From: an uncultured Rhizobiaceae group bacterium
GTDB taxonomy: Bacteria; Pseudomonadota; Alphaproteobacteria; Rhizobiales; Rhizobiaceae
DNA: 5,146 bases
Direction of reading: 5' to 3'
Assembly (NCBI GenBank): GCA_937951455.1
Contig: CALFBU010000195.1
Coordinates: 1-5,146, forward strand
This document shows, one piece after another, positions 1 through 5,083 of this stretch. Both the position numbers and the translations under genes were made by a program. Position 1 is the stretch's first letter. Each line of letters begins with the position of its first letter. The notes beneath the pieces are model-generated. The model was not told the origin of the DNA. It worked only from the letters and a program-made list of their open reading frames with translations, and did no database searches.

Positions 1-28
1 GTATTTCCACGACGCATCGTGGAAATAC
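1..28. repeat. Perfect inverted repeat, 12-bp arms with 4-base loop
   Basis: Bases 1-12 (GTATTTCCACGA) and 17-28 (TCGTGGAAATAC) are exact reverse complements around the loop CGCA. The repeat starts exactly at the first base of the window and lies inside the left-edge reading frame, encoding roughly residues 41-50. No T-run follows on either visible side, so it does not look like an intrinsic terminator. It may continue beyond the edge or may be a fold-back artefact of sequencing or assembly. Confidence 0.85.
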
Positions 29-150
29 TCAACGATGTGAGGAGCATTTTCTTTTTGGCGTGAGCGTTCGGCCTTGCAGCGTTTGGCATTGCGACGCTCA
101 ATGCTCAAGAGATAGTTTGCTATTCTTCGCTTGATTGCAGCCTTGAACAT
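1..150 (-). CDS. N-terminal fragment of a possible thioredoxin-fold (DsbA/GST-kappa-like) protein, cut by the left edge
   Basis: An open frame starts with ATG (complement of 148-150) and runs 50 codons to base 1 without a stop. An in-frame TAG lies a few codons upstream and no other start lies between, so this ATG is the natural start. The ribosome-binding site is weak: AGG about 9 bases upstream. Residues 3-33 are strongly basic (many Lys and Arg, including AIKRRIANYLL). This is followed by PHIVEYFHDAS at 37-47, which resembles the first beta strand and turn of DsbA/2-hydroxychromene-2-carboxylate isomerase-fold proteins (typically hydrophobic-E-x-F-x-D then a short turn with PY). The usual turn residues are not clear here: the last codons read S-W-K-Y and lie in a perfect palindrome at the window edge. 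The gene begins 27 bases after the tRNA and is on the same strand, so it may be co-transcribed with it. The existence of the frame is fairly likely; the family assignment is weak and inferred from about ten residues. Confidence 0.5.
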   Translation of the reverse strand, partial: MFKAAIKRRIANYLLSIERRNAKRCKAERSRQKENAPHIVEYFHDASWKY

Positions 151-177
151 GAAAGTTGCCTAAAAACTTGATTTTAT

Positions 178-254
178 TGGCGCACCCAGCAGGAGTCGAA
201 CCTGCGACCTCTGCCTTCGGAGGGCAGCGCTCTATCCAGCTGAGCTATGGGTGC
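178..254 (-). tRNA. tRNA-Arg, anticodon CCG (reads CGG)
   Basis: Read on the minus strand, a full cloverleaf is visible. The acceptor arm pairs GCACCCA (248-254) with TGGGTGC (182-188), followed by discriminator G (181) and an encoded CCA (178-180). The D arm contains AGCTCAGCTGGATAGAGC, the anticodon stem pairs CTGCC with GGCAG, and the anticodon loop is CTCCGAA, giving anticodon CCG at 218-220. The T arm has GCAGG/CCTGC around TTCGACT. The total is 77 bases including CCA, normal for tRNA-Arg. CCG is the arginine isoacceptor dedicated to CGG codons. A sigma-70-like promoter lies just upstream, and another reading frame starts 27 bases downstream. Confidence 0.96.
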
Positions 255-264
255 GGACAAGGTT

Positions 265-293
265 CTTTTAGACGAAGCATCGACAAGCTTCAA
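265..293 (-). promoter_or_regulatory. Candidate promoter of the tRNA-Arg gene
   Basis: On the minus strand TTGAAG (complement of 288-293) resembles a -35 box and TAAAAG (complement of 265-270) a -10 box, with an ideal 17-base spacer. The tRNA 5' end lies 10 bases past the -10 box, implying a leader of only a few bases, as is common for tRNA genes. The boxes match consensus only partly, so this is an inference from spacing and position. Confidence 0.45.
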
Positions 294-335
294 TCATCTT
301 CTGGCGTTATGCAGCATTGCCAAAAGGAAATTTCG

Positions 336-353
336 CACAATGTATTACATGTG
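336..353. promoter_or_regulatory. Imperfect dyad upstream of the exported-protein gene
   Basis: CACAATGTA (336-344) and TACATGTG (346-353) form an inverted repeat around base 345, perfect over ATGTA/TACAT and continuing with one bulged base. It lies 27-44 bases before the ATG at 380, a position suited to an operator or the core promoter. No convincing -35/-10 pair stands out nearby, although TTGCCA at 317-322 could be a -35 box. Short AT-rich dyads occur by chance, so support is weak. Confidence 0.2.
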
Positions 354-366
354 GGATGATACAGTT

Positions 367-370
367 AGGG
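367..370 (+). promoter_or_regulatory. Ribosome-binding site that fixes the start at 380
   Basis: AGGG ends 9 bases before the ATG at 380. It directly abuts the alternative ATG at 371, too close to serve it, and lies far downstream of the TTG at 317 that would give a longer protein. It therefore supports the start at 380, which also places a standard signal peptide at the very N-terminus. Confidence 0.6.
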
Positions 371-379
371 ATGAGATTG

Positions 380-946
380 ATGTTTAAACGATATTTTTTG
401 GCAGTGGCAATGGCTGGTTTCAGTCTGTTTGATTTAACCTTGCATGCTCAAGCGGCAAGTGAAAATGCTTGCTCTGACCATATAAAGGTAAGCTTTGCTG
501 AAGGCGCGCCGGTAGATAAGTTCAAGATTACAAATCAATCGAGGAATTTGAAGATCAAGGCCTTGAATATTGACTTGTCCAGCTCCAAGGGGCGTTTGAT
601 TTTTGATACAATTTCTGGCGGCAAAGGTGTGGAAGTTTTTCAACCCTATCAATCTGTTTCAGGAAACGCCGAACTTTCCACAGTTGCTTTGGTGGAAGAT
701 GGATCCGATGCGATAAACCTGGATTTCAAAAAATTCTCCGGTGGAGACAGTTTTACATTTTCAATTGATGTGGATGATCAATTAACCGCATCGGAGCTTG
801 GTCAAATCAGAGTAACCGGCGGTGAGATGGCGCAAGCAAAAGCGATTTTTTTGATTGAAAATCCGGACGGCTCAACAGTCAAGAAAACGGCTTCGTTCAA
901 CAATCAAAACGAAGCTTTATTAAAGGTGGCTGGTTGCCAGTCCTAG
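380..946 (+). CDS. Exported 188-aa protein, similar in character to alphaproteobacterial 'aggregation factor core'-type proteins
   Basis: Residues 1-25 form a typical Sec signal peptide: a short basic start (MFKRY), a hydrophobic core, and an A-Q-A cleavage motif at 23-25. The mature protein of about 163 aa is therefore periplasmic or secreted. It looks all-beta, with alternating hydrophobic residues, Gly/Ser/Asn-rich turns, no transmembrane segment and no catalytic motif that I recognise. Motifs are FAEGAPVDKFKITNQS (39-54), GVEVFQPYQSVSG (83-95) and FTFSIDVDDQL (125-135). From memory this pattern matches a family in Rhodobacterales and relatives that databases label 'aggregation factor core protein' after weak resemblance to a sponge protein; no function has been shown there that I know of. 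The mature chain has only two cysteines, C31 and C186, near opposite ends, suggesting a disulfide joining the termini. A frame upstream extends to a TTG at 317, but that would bury the signal peptide behind 21 residues. The stop overlaps that of polA. Confidence 0.82.
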   Translation: MFKRYFLAVAMAGFSLFDLTLHAQAASENACSDHIKVSFAEGAPVDKFKITNQSRNLKIKALNIDLSSSKGRLIFDTISGGKGVEVFQPYQSVSGNAELSTVALVEDGSDAINLDFKKFSGGDSFTFSIDVDDQLTASELGQIRVTGGEMAQAKAIFLIENPDGSTVKKTASFNNQNEALLKVAGCQS

Positions 947-3849
947 TGCGCTTCATCCCAATTGTCTGCCGCTTGTGCGTCGACCTGTAAAGGCACAGAC
1001 AGCTGAATGGCTGGCAGGCTGGCAGTTTCCATCACTTGTTTTACCAGCTTGATGGTTTCTTCAATTTCTTCTTCTGCGACTTCGAAAATCAATTCATCGT
1101 GCACTTGCAAAAGCATTTTGGCGGAAAGACCTGCTTGCAAGAGGGCATTGTCCATGCGTGCCATCGCGCGGCGAATGATGTCGGCAGCCGAACCCTGAAT
1201 AGGCGCATTGATTGCTGCACGCTCATTAAAGGCGCGCACTTGCGGATTAGGACTTTTGATTTCAGGGTAATGCGCCTGACGGCCAAAAATCGTTTCCACA
1301 TACCCATGTTCTCGCACAAAGGCTTTTGTTTCTTCCATGTAACCCTTGATGCCCGGGAAACGTTCGAAATAGGTTTTGATATAATCACCGGCTTCCGATC
1401 GCCCGATGCTCAATTGATTGGCAAGACCAAAAGCTGAGATGCCGTAGATAATTCCAAAGTTAATCGCCTTCGCGCGGCGGCGCATCATCGGATCCATGCC
1501 TTCAATAGGCGTATTGAACATTTCAGACGCTGTCATGGCATGGATGTCTTGCCCATCCGCAAAGGCCTGTTTGAGCTGTGGGATGTCCGCGATGTGGGCA
1601 AGCACACGCAATTCAACTTGAGAGTAATCCGCTGAGACAAGCTTGTTGCCTTTGTCAGCCACAAAAGCGGTTCTAATTTTGCGGCCTTCTTCTGTTCTAA
1701 TCGGAATGTTTTGTAGGTTTGGATCAGAAGATGAAAAACGCCCGGTCGAAGTGGAAGCCATCGAATATGATGTATGAACGCGATTGGTATCCTGGTTTAT
1801 GAAACCTGGAAGTGCGTCCGTGTAGGTAGACTTTAACTTGGTAAGCTGACGCCAACCAATAATCTTGCGCGGTAACTCATGCCCTTCTGCGGCAAGGTCT
1901 TCCAGAACTTGCACACCCGTCTGCCATGCTCCCGTTTTGGTTCTTTTGCCACCGGGAAGTCCCATTTCATCAAACAGAATTTCACCAAGCTGTTTGGGTG
2001 AACCGGCATTAAATTCCCGTCCAGCCAGTTGGTGAATTTCAGCTTCAAGTCCTGCTGCAGCTTGTGCCAGTTCACCAGACAAGCGCGAAAGGATTTGACG
2101 GTCAACAGAAATGCCGCGCTGCTCCATTTTGGCGACCACATCAATCAGCGGGCGCTCTAGGCGCTCATACACGCTGGTCATTTTTTCTGATACAAGACGT
2201 GGTTTTAATATGCGCCAAAGTCTAAGCGTGACATCGGCGTCTTCTGCGGCATAACGCGTAGCCTTTTCAATATCCACCATGTCGAACGTAACAGCAGATT
2301 TGCCCGTGCCGGTTAGTTCCTTGTAGGAAATGCACTCATGCCCTAAATGCTCTTTGGCAAGTGCGTCCATGCCATGTCCACCACGCCCAGCATCCAGCAC
2401 ATAGGACATTAGCATGGTGTCGTCCAAACCAACCATCTCAATGCCGCATTGAGATAACATCAGCCAATCGTACTTCATGTTCTGGCCGATTTTTAGAACC
2501 GATAAATCTTCCAAAACAGGCTTTAGAATTTCCAGTGCTTTTGATGTTTCAATCTGGTTAGGTGCGACACCCCCGCCAAGCAAATCGCCTTGACCTTCCT
2601 TGTGCGCAAGCGGAATATAACATGCTGTACCGGGTTCTGTTGCAAGCGAGATACCAACCAGCTCAGCTTCCATCGGATCGAGCGAAGTGGTCTCCGTATC
2701 AATCGCGACGATGCCCGCTTCGCAAATGCGCTGCACCCAAGCCTCAAGCGTCGCTTCATCGCGAACGCATTCATAAGTGTCCGGATTGATTTTTGTGGTT
2801 GCGCCTTCCGCTTTTCTGGCTGCAACAAGATCTGCAGGTGTATTGCCACCGTCGCTAGCTTTTTCTGCACTGGCATCTTCATTCGCATCAAGGTCTGGGC
2901 CGCGCGCATTTTCATAGCCGTCAACATTGACCGTATCCGCTTCAATGGCGTTGGCATCCGTTTCCGTGACTTCAGCAACTTTGCGCGTGATGGACGTAAA
3001 TTCCATGGCTTTTAGGAATGAAATAAGCTTAGGACCATTAGGTTCTTCAAGCACTAATCCATCAAGTGGTATGTCGAGTGGTACATCATTTTTAAGCGTC
3101 ACAAGTTGTTTGGAAATGCGAGCAAGATCAGCAAATTCAATCAGGTTCTCACGACGCTTGTTCTGCTTGATTTCACTTGCCCGCTCAAGCAATGTTTCCA
3201 GATCGCCATATTCATCGAGCAGTTGCGCAGCGGTCTTTGGGCCGATGCCCGGGACGCCAGGAATGTTATCAGTTGAATCGCCAGCAAGCGCTTGCAGATC
3301 GATCATCTTTTCAGGGCCAACGCCAAATTTTTCATGCACTTCCTCAATGCCGACGCGTTTGTCTTTCATCGTGTCATACATAATGGTGTTGGGCGTAATC
3401 AGCTGCATCAGGTCCTTGTCTGATGAAATGATGGTTACATCCCCACCAACCGCCTCAGCTTCCTTGGCATAAGTTGCGATGATGTCATCGGCCTCAAAGC
3501 CTTCGGTCTCGATACAAGGCAGATTGAAGGCACGCGTTGCTTCTCTGATGAGCGCAAACTGCGGCCGCAGATCTTCAGGCGGTGCATCGCGGTTTGCTTT
3601 ATATTCAGGATATAAATCATTGCGAAATGTCTTGGAGGAATAATCAAAAATCACCGCAAAATGCGTCGGTACAACGCCAACAGAAGTATTGCGAGCTTCC
3701 TGCACCAGTTTCCAGAGCATGTTGCAAAATCCCGACACAGCGCCGACAGGCAGGCCATCAGATTTGCGTGTTAGCGGCGGCAGTGCGTGATAGGCGCGAA
3801 AAATATAAGCTGATCCATCAACCAGAAAAAGGTGATCGCCTTTTTTCAT
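943..3849 (-). CDS. polA: DNA polymerase I (5' nuclease, 3'-5' proofreading exonuclease, polymerase)
   Basis: This 968-aa cytoplasmic enzyme removes RNA primers and fills gaps in Okazaki-fragment maturation and excision repair. Three domains are visible. The 5' nuclease (about 1-290) has acidic metal ligands at D11, D69, E119, D121-D122, D144, D146, D191 and D194, and the helix-hairpin-helix IPGVPGIGPKTA. The proofreading domain (about 355-550) has DTE (D384, E386), D461 in NMKYD, and Y533xxxD537, so exonuclease activity should be intact. The polymerase domain (about 555-968) has TGRFSSSDPNLQNIP, motif A with D741 (SADYSQVELR), motif B from R790 through K794, F798 and Y802 (INFGIIYG), and motif C VHDE with D918 and E919. 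It is slightly longer than the 928-aa E. coli enzyme, partly because of an acidic linker near 292-355. A strong ribosome-binding site GGAG (complement of 3858-3861) lies 8 bases before the ATG. It is divergent from the isomerase-like gene and convergent with the exported-protein gene. Confidence 0.98.
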   Translation of the reverse strand: MKKGDHLFLVDGSAYIFRAYHALPPLTRKSDGLPVGAVSGFCNMLWKLVQEARNTSVGVVPTHFAVIFDYSSKTFRNDLYPEYKANRDAPPEDLRPQFALIREATRAFNLPCIETEGFEADDIIATYAKEAEAVGGDVTIISSDKDLMQLITPNTIMYDTMKDKRVGIEEVHEKFGVGPEKMIDLQALAGDSTDNIPGVPGIGPKTAAQLLDEYGDLETLLERASEIKQNKRRENLIEFADLARISKQLVTLKNDVPLDIPLDGLVLEEPNGPKLISFLKAMEFTSITRKVAEVTETDANAIEADTVNVDGYENARGPDLDANEDASAEKASDGGNTPADLVAARKAEGATTKINPDTYECVRDEATLEAWVQRICEAGIVAIDTETTSLDPMEAELVGISLATEPGTACYIPLAHKEGQGDLLGGGVAPNQIETSKALEILKPVLEDLSVLKIGQNMKYDWLMLSQCGIEMVGLDDTMLMSYVLDAGRGGHGMDALAKEHLGHECISYKELTGTGKSAVTFDMVDIEKATRYAAEDADVTLRLWRILKPRLVSEKMTSVYERLERPLIDVVAKMEQRGISVDRQILSRLSGELAQAAAGLEAEIHQLAGREFNAGSPKQLGEILFDEMGLPGGKRTKTGAWQTGVQVLEDLAAEGHELPRKIIGWRQLTKLKSTYTDALPGFINQDTNRVHTSYSMASTSTGRFSSSDPNLQNIPIRTEEGRKIRTAFVADKGNKLVSADYSQVELRVLAHIADIPQLKQAFADGQDIHAMTASEMFNTPIEGMDPMMRRRAKAINFGIIYGISAFGLANQLSIGRSEAGDYIKTYFERFPGIKGYMEETKAFVREHGYVETIFGRQAHYPEIKSPNPQVRAFNERAAINAPIQGSAADIIRRAMARMDNALLQAGLSAKMLLQVHDELIFEVAEEEIEETIKLVKQVMETASLPAIQLSVPLQVDAQAADNWDEAH

Positions 3850-3927
3850 TTTGCTTGCTCCAAAAGGAAATTCATTTCACACTGTTGTACGAAGTCCATT
3901 ATCATTTGGCTATAGGAAGTAGATATC
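3850..3927. promoter_or_regulatory. Divergent 78-bp upstream region shared by polA and the isomerase-like gene
   Basis: This short gap must hold the start signals for both genes. For polA, GGAG (complement of 3858-3861) is a good ribosome-binding site, and GATAAT (complement of 3898-3903) is a good -10-like hexamer, but no clear -35 box lies 16-18 bases before it. On the plus strand TTCACA (3876-3881) with ATTATC (3898-3903, 16-base spacer) is a possible promoter, so the two -10 elements could overlap on opposite strands. No strong dyad or long repeat was seen. Promoter boxes here are guesses; the region's role follows from gene orientation. Confidence 0.4.
3914..3919 (+). promoter_or_regulatory. 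Ribosome-binding site supporting a TTG start
   Basis: AGGAAG lies 8 bases before TTG 3928. An in-frame TAG at 3913-3915 blocks any upstream start, and the first in-frame ATG is about 43 codons downstream, beyond the conserved N-terminal strand and active-site motif. The site therefore decides the unusual start codon. Confidence 0.65.
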
Positions 3928-4530
3928 TTGCCCAATAAAAAATCACCCAATAAATCAGTTGAGTTTTTCTTTGATATTGTCAGCCCCGCCAGTTATTTGG
4001 CTTGGACACAAATTCCAAAACTAGAAGCAGAAACGGGCGCGGAAATCATTTATCGTCCGATGTTCCTGCCAGGAATTTTTGAAAAAGCGGGCAGTAATAC
4101 CCCAATCACCGTACCTGCAAAAGCCAAATGGATTTTTGAAGACTTCAAACGCTTTGCCAAACGCTACGATGTTCCTTTCGTCATGAATGATAAATTTCCC
4201 CTGAGTTCGGTCTATGCCATGCGCGGGCTGAATAATTTTCGCGACCATTCGTCATTTAAGAAACTGGTCGATGAATTTTACAAAGCGATGTGGGCAAATA
4301 ACGAAGACATCAATGATCCTGAAATTGTTATTCGCATCGTAAAGGAAGCAGGGATTGACCCAAAAGAATACCAGTCCGCAATGAATGATCCTGATAACAA
4401 AAAAGCGCTCATGGATGTGACCCAAGAAGCTGTTTCAAGAGGCGTCTTCGGCGCGCCAACATTTTTTGTCGGCGATGAAATGCACTTTGGTCAGGACAGA
4501 CTGGATTTTGTCGTTGAGGCTTTGGGTTAA
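3928..4530 (+). CDS. 2-hydroxychromene-2-carboxylate isomerase-like protein (DsbA-family thioredoxin fold, GST-kappa type)
   Basis: At 200 aa the length is typical of HCCA isomerase and GST-kappa relatives, which are soluble, use glutathione, and have a thioredoxin fold with an inserted helical domain. Residues 11-25 (VEFFFDIVSPASYLA) match the first strand and active-site loop. S19 in the V-S-P turn aligns with the glutathione-activating serine of the family (S16 of human GSTK1). There is no CxxC, so this is not a disulfide oxidase. The helical insertion spans roughly 50-165. The C-terminal part GVFGAPTFFVGDE (172-184) carries the cis-proline loop (P177), followed by the family motif FGQDRLDF (187-194). 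Known members isomerise hydroxychromene carboxylate in naphthalene breakdown, but no aromatic-degradation gene is nearby, so the true substrate is open; a general glutathione-dependent role is equally likely. Translation starts at TTG, suggesting modest expression. No signal peptide is seen. Its stop overlaps that of the OsmC-family gene. Confidence 0.9.
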   Translation: MPNKKSPNKSVEFFFDIVSPASYLAWTQIPKLEAETGAEIIYRPMFLPGIFEKAGSNTPITVPAKAKWIFEDFKRFAKRYDVPFVMNDKFPLSSVYAMRGLNNFRDHSSFKKLVDEFYKAMWANNEDINDPEIVIRIVKEAGIDPKEYQSAMNDPDNKKALMDVTQEAVSRGVFGAPTFFVGDEMHFGQDRLDFVVEALG

Positions 4531-4997
4531 GCCTTAATAATCTCTACTTCAAACCGCACAGGAAAATTCACAGACCGCGCGATGAAGCAATGGTTATGGA
4601 TTTCGTCATGAATGGCGATGGCTTTTTCGGCGTTGCTGTCTGCGGTGATGGTTATCTTAGGGCGCAAAACAGCTTCTATGAACTTGCCTTTGCCTGAAGG
4701 TTCACTTTCACCAATCCCGACGGGTTTATCTTCATAAGCCAGCACGGTAACGCCCGCATCAGAGCATAGGTGCAAATACCAAAGCATATGGCAGGAGGCG
4801 AGGGCGGCAATCAGCATGTCTTCCGGATTATATTTTGAAGGGTCACCGCCTAGCAGAGGATCGTTTGAGCAATGTACGATGTCTTTCCCCTCCGCTTTCA
4901 TATCCCAGGTGCGATCGTAAGCCCTGTAGGCAGAAGTGCCTGTGCCGCGATTGCCTGTCCATGTAATGCGTGTTGGAAACTCGTGAATTTTAGCCAT
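4527..4997 (-). CDS. OsmC/Ohr-family protein (probable thiol-dependent peroxide reductase)
   Basis: This 156-aa protein has the length and pattern of cytoplasmic OsmC-family proteins, whose studied members reduce organic hydroperoxides with a pair of cysteines. The two expected cysteines are present: C69 in LIAALASCHM on the central helix and C137 in HNHCFIARSV. E59 (NPEDML) sits ten residues before C69, the same spacing as the catalytic Glu and Cys of Ohr. Arginines at 25 and 30 (YRAYDRTW) are candidates for the conserved active-site Arg. Two further cysteines occur, C43 and C78. The subgroup (OsmC, Ohr, YhfA or another) cannot be settled by eye. The start chosen is ATG (complement of 4995-4997), with GAGAG 8 bases upstream and AAGGA at 14 bases. 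A TTG ten codons further upstream lacks a ribosome-binding site. The gene is convergent with the isomerase-like gene, and a dyad-rich region lies upstream. Confidence 0.9.
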   Translation of the reverse strand: MAKIHEFPTRITWTGNRGTGTSAYRAYDRTWDMKAEGKDIVHCSNDPLLGGDPSKYNPEDMLIAALASCHMLWYLHLCSDAGVTVLAYEDKPVGIGESEPSGKGKFIEAVLRPKITITADSNAEKAIAIHDEIHNHCFIARSVNFPVRFEVEIIKA

Positions 4998-5005
4998 GTA
5001 ATTTG

Positions 5006-5016
5006 CTCTCGTCCTT
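5006..5016 (-). promoter_or_regulatory. Ribosome-binding region of the OsmC-family gene
   Basis: On the minus strand AAGGACGAGAG (complement of 5006-5016) offers GAGAG 8 bases and AAGGA 14 bases before the ATG at 4997. It lies downstream of the alternative TTG at 5027, so it argues for the shorter 156-aa product, in keeping with usual family length. Confidence 0.5.
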
Positions 5017-5038
5017 CTCACGTCCAAGTGATGATGTG

Positions 5039-5083
5039 TGATTTGAAACTGATACTTTTTATGCGCATATTCAAATCAGTTTC
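5039..5083. promoter_or_regulatory. Overlapping inverted repeats upstream of the OsmC-family gene (candidate operator)
   Basis: Two 9-bp perfect inverted repeats share their arms: TGATTTGAA (5039-5047) with TTCAAATCA (5070-5078), and GAAACTGAT (5045-5053) with ATCAGTTTC (5075-5083). They cannot pair at the same time. Between the arms of the second lies a 10-bp perfect palindrome TATGCGCATA (5060-5069) with almost the same centre. The block is about 42-86 bases before the OsmC-family start, where an operator or promoter is expected. Which regulator, if any, binds is unknown. Confidence 0.4.

Noticed and set aside
1..28. Palindrome as a rho-independent terminator
   Set aside because: No T-run follows the hairpin on the visible side, and it lies within an open reading frame.
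178..254. tRNA as an integration site for a mobile element
   Set aside because: No integrase, no direct repeat of the tRNA 3' end elsewhere in the window, and no change in gene character around it.
156..359. Plus-strand open frame of 67 codons across the tRNA
   Set aside because: It is mostly the antisense of the tRNA-Arg gene and contains the typical spurious 'AGVEPATSA'-like translation of tRNA sequence.
317..379. Longer form of the exported protein starting at TTG 317
   Set aside because: It would put 21 residues ahead of a textbook signal peptide, uses TTG, and ignores the AGGG site correctly spaced for ATG 380.
434..652. Minus-strand open frame inside the exported-protein gene
   Set aside because: It is antisense to a gene with a clear signal peptide and family-like motifs, and shows no recognisable protein features.
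1036..1437. Plus-strand frame antisense to the polymerase domain
   Set aside because: It lies opposite motifs B and C of PolA and resembles no protein family.
2523..2978. Minus-strand 151-codon frame overlapping polA in another frame, raising the question of a frameshift
   Set aside because: The polA frame is uninterrupted with all motifs in order; this one is a Lys/Arg/Met-rich shadow.
2927..3472. Plus-strand 181-codon frame antisense to polA
   Set aside because: It is Ser-rich, has no domain pattern, and lies opposite the highly conserved 5' nuclease region of polA, so it is a shadow.
4998..5027. TTG start giving the OsmC-family protein ten more residues
   Set aside because: No ribosome-binding site precedes the TTG, while ATG 4997 has one and gives the usual family length.
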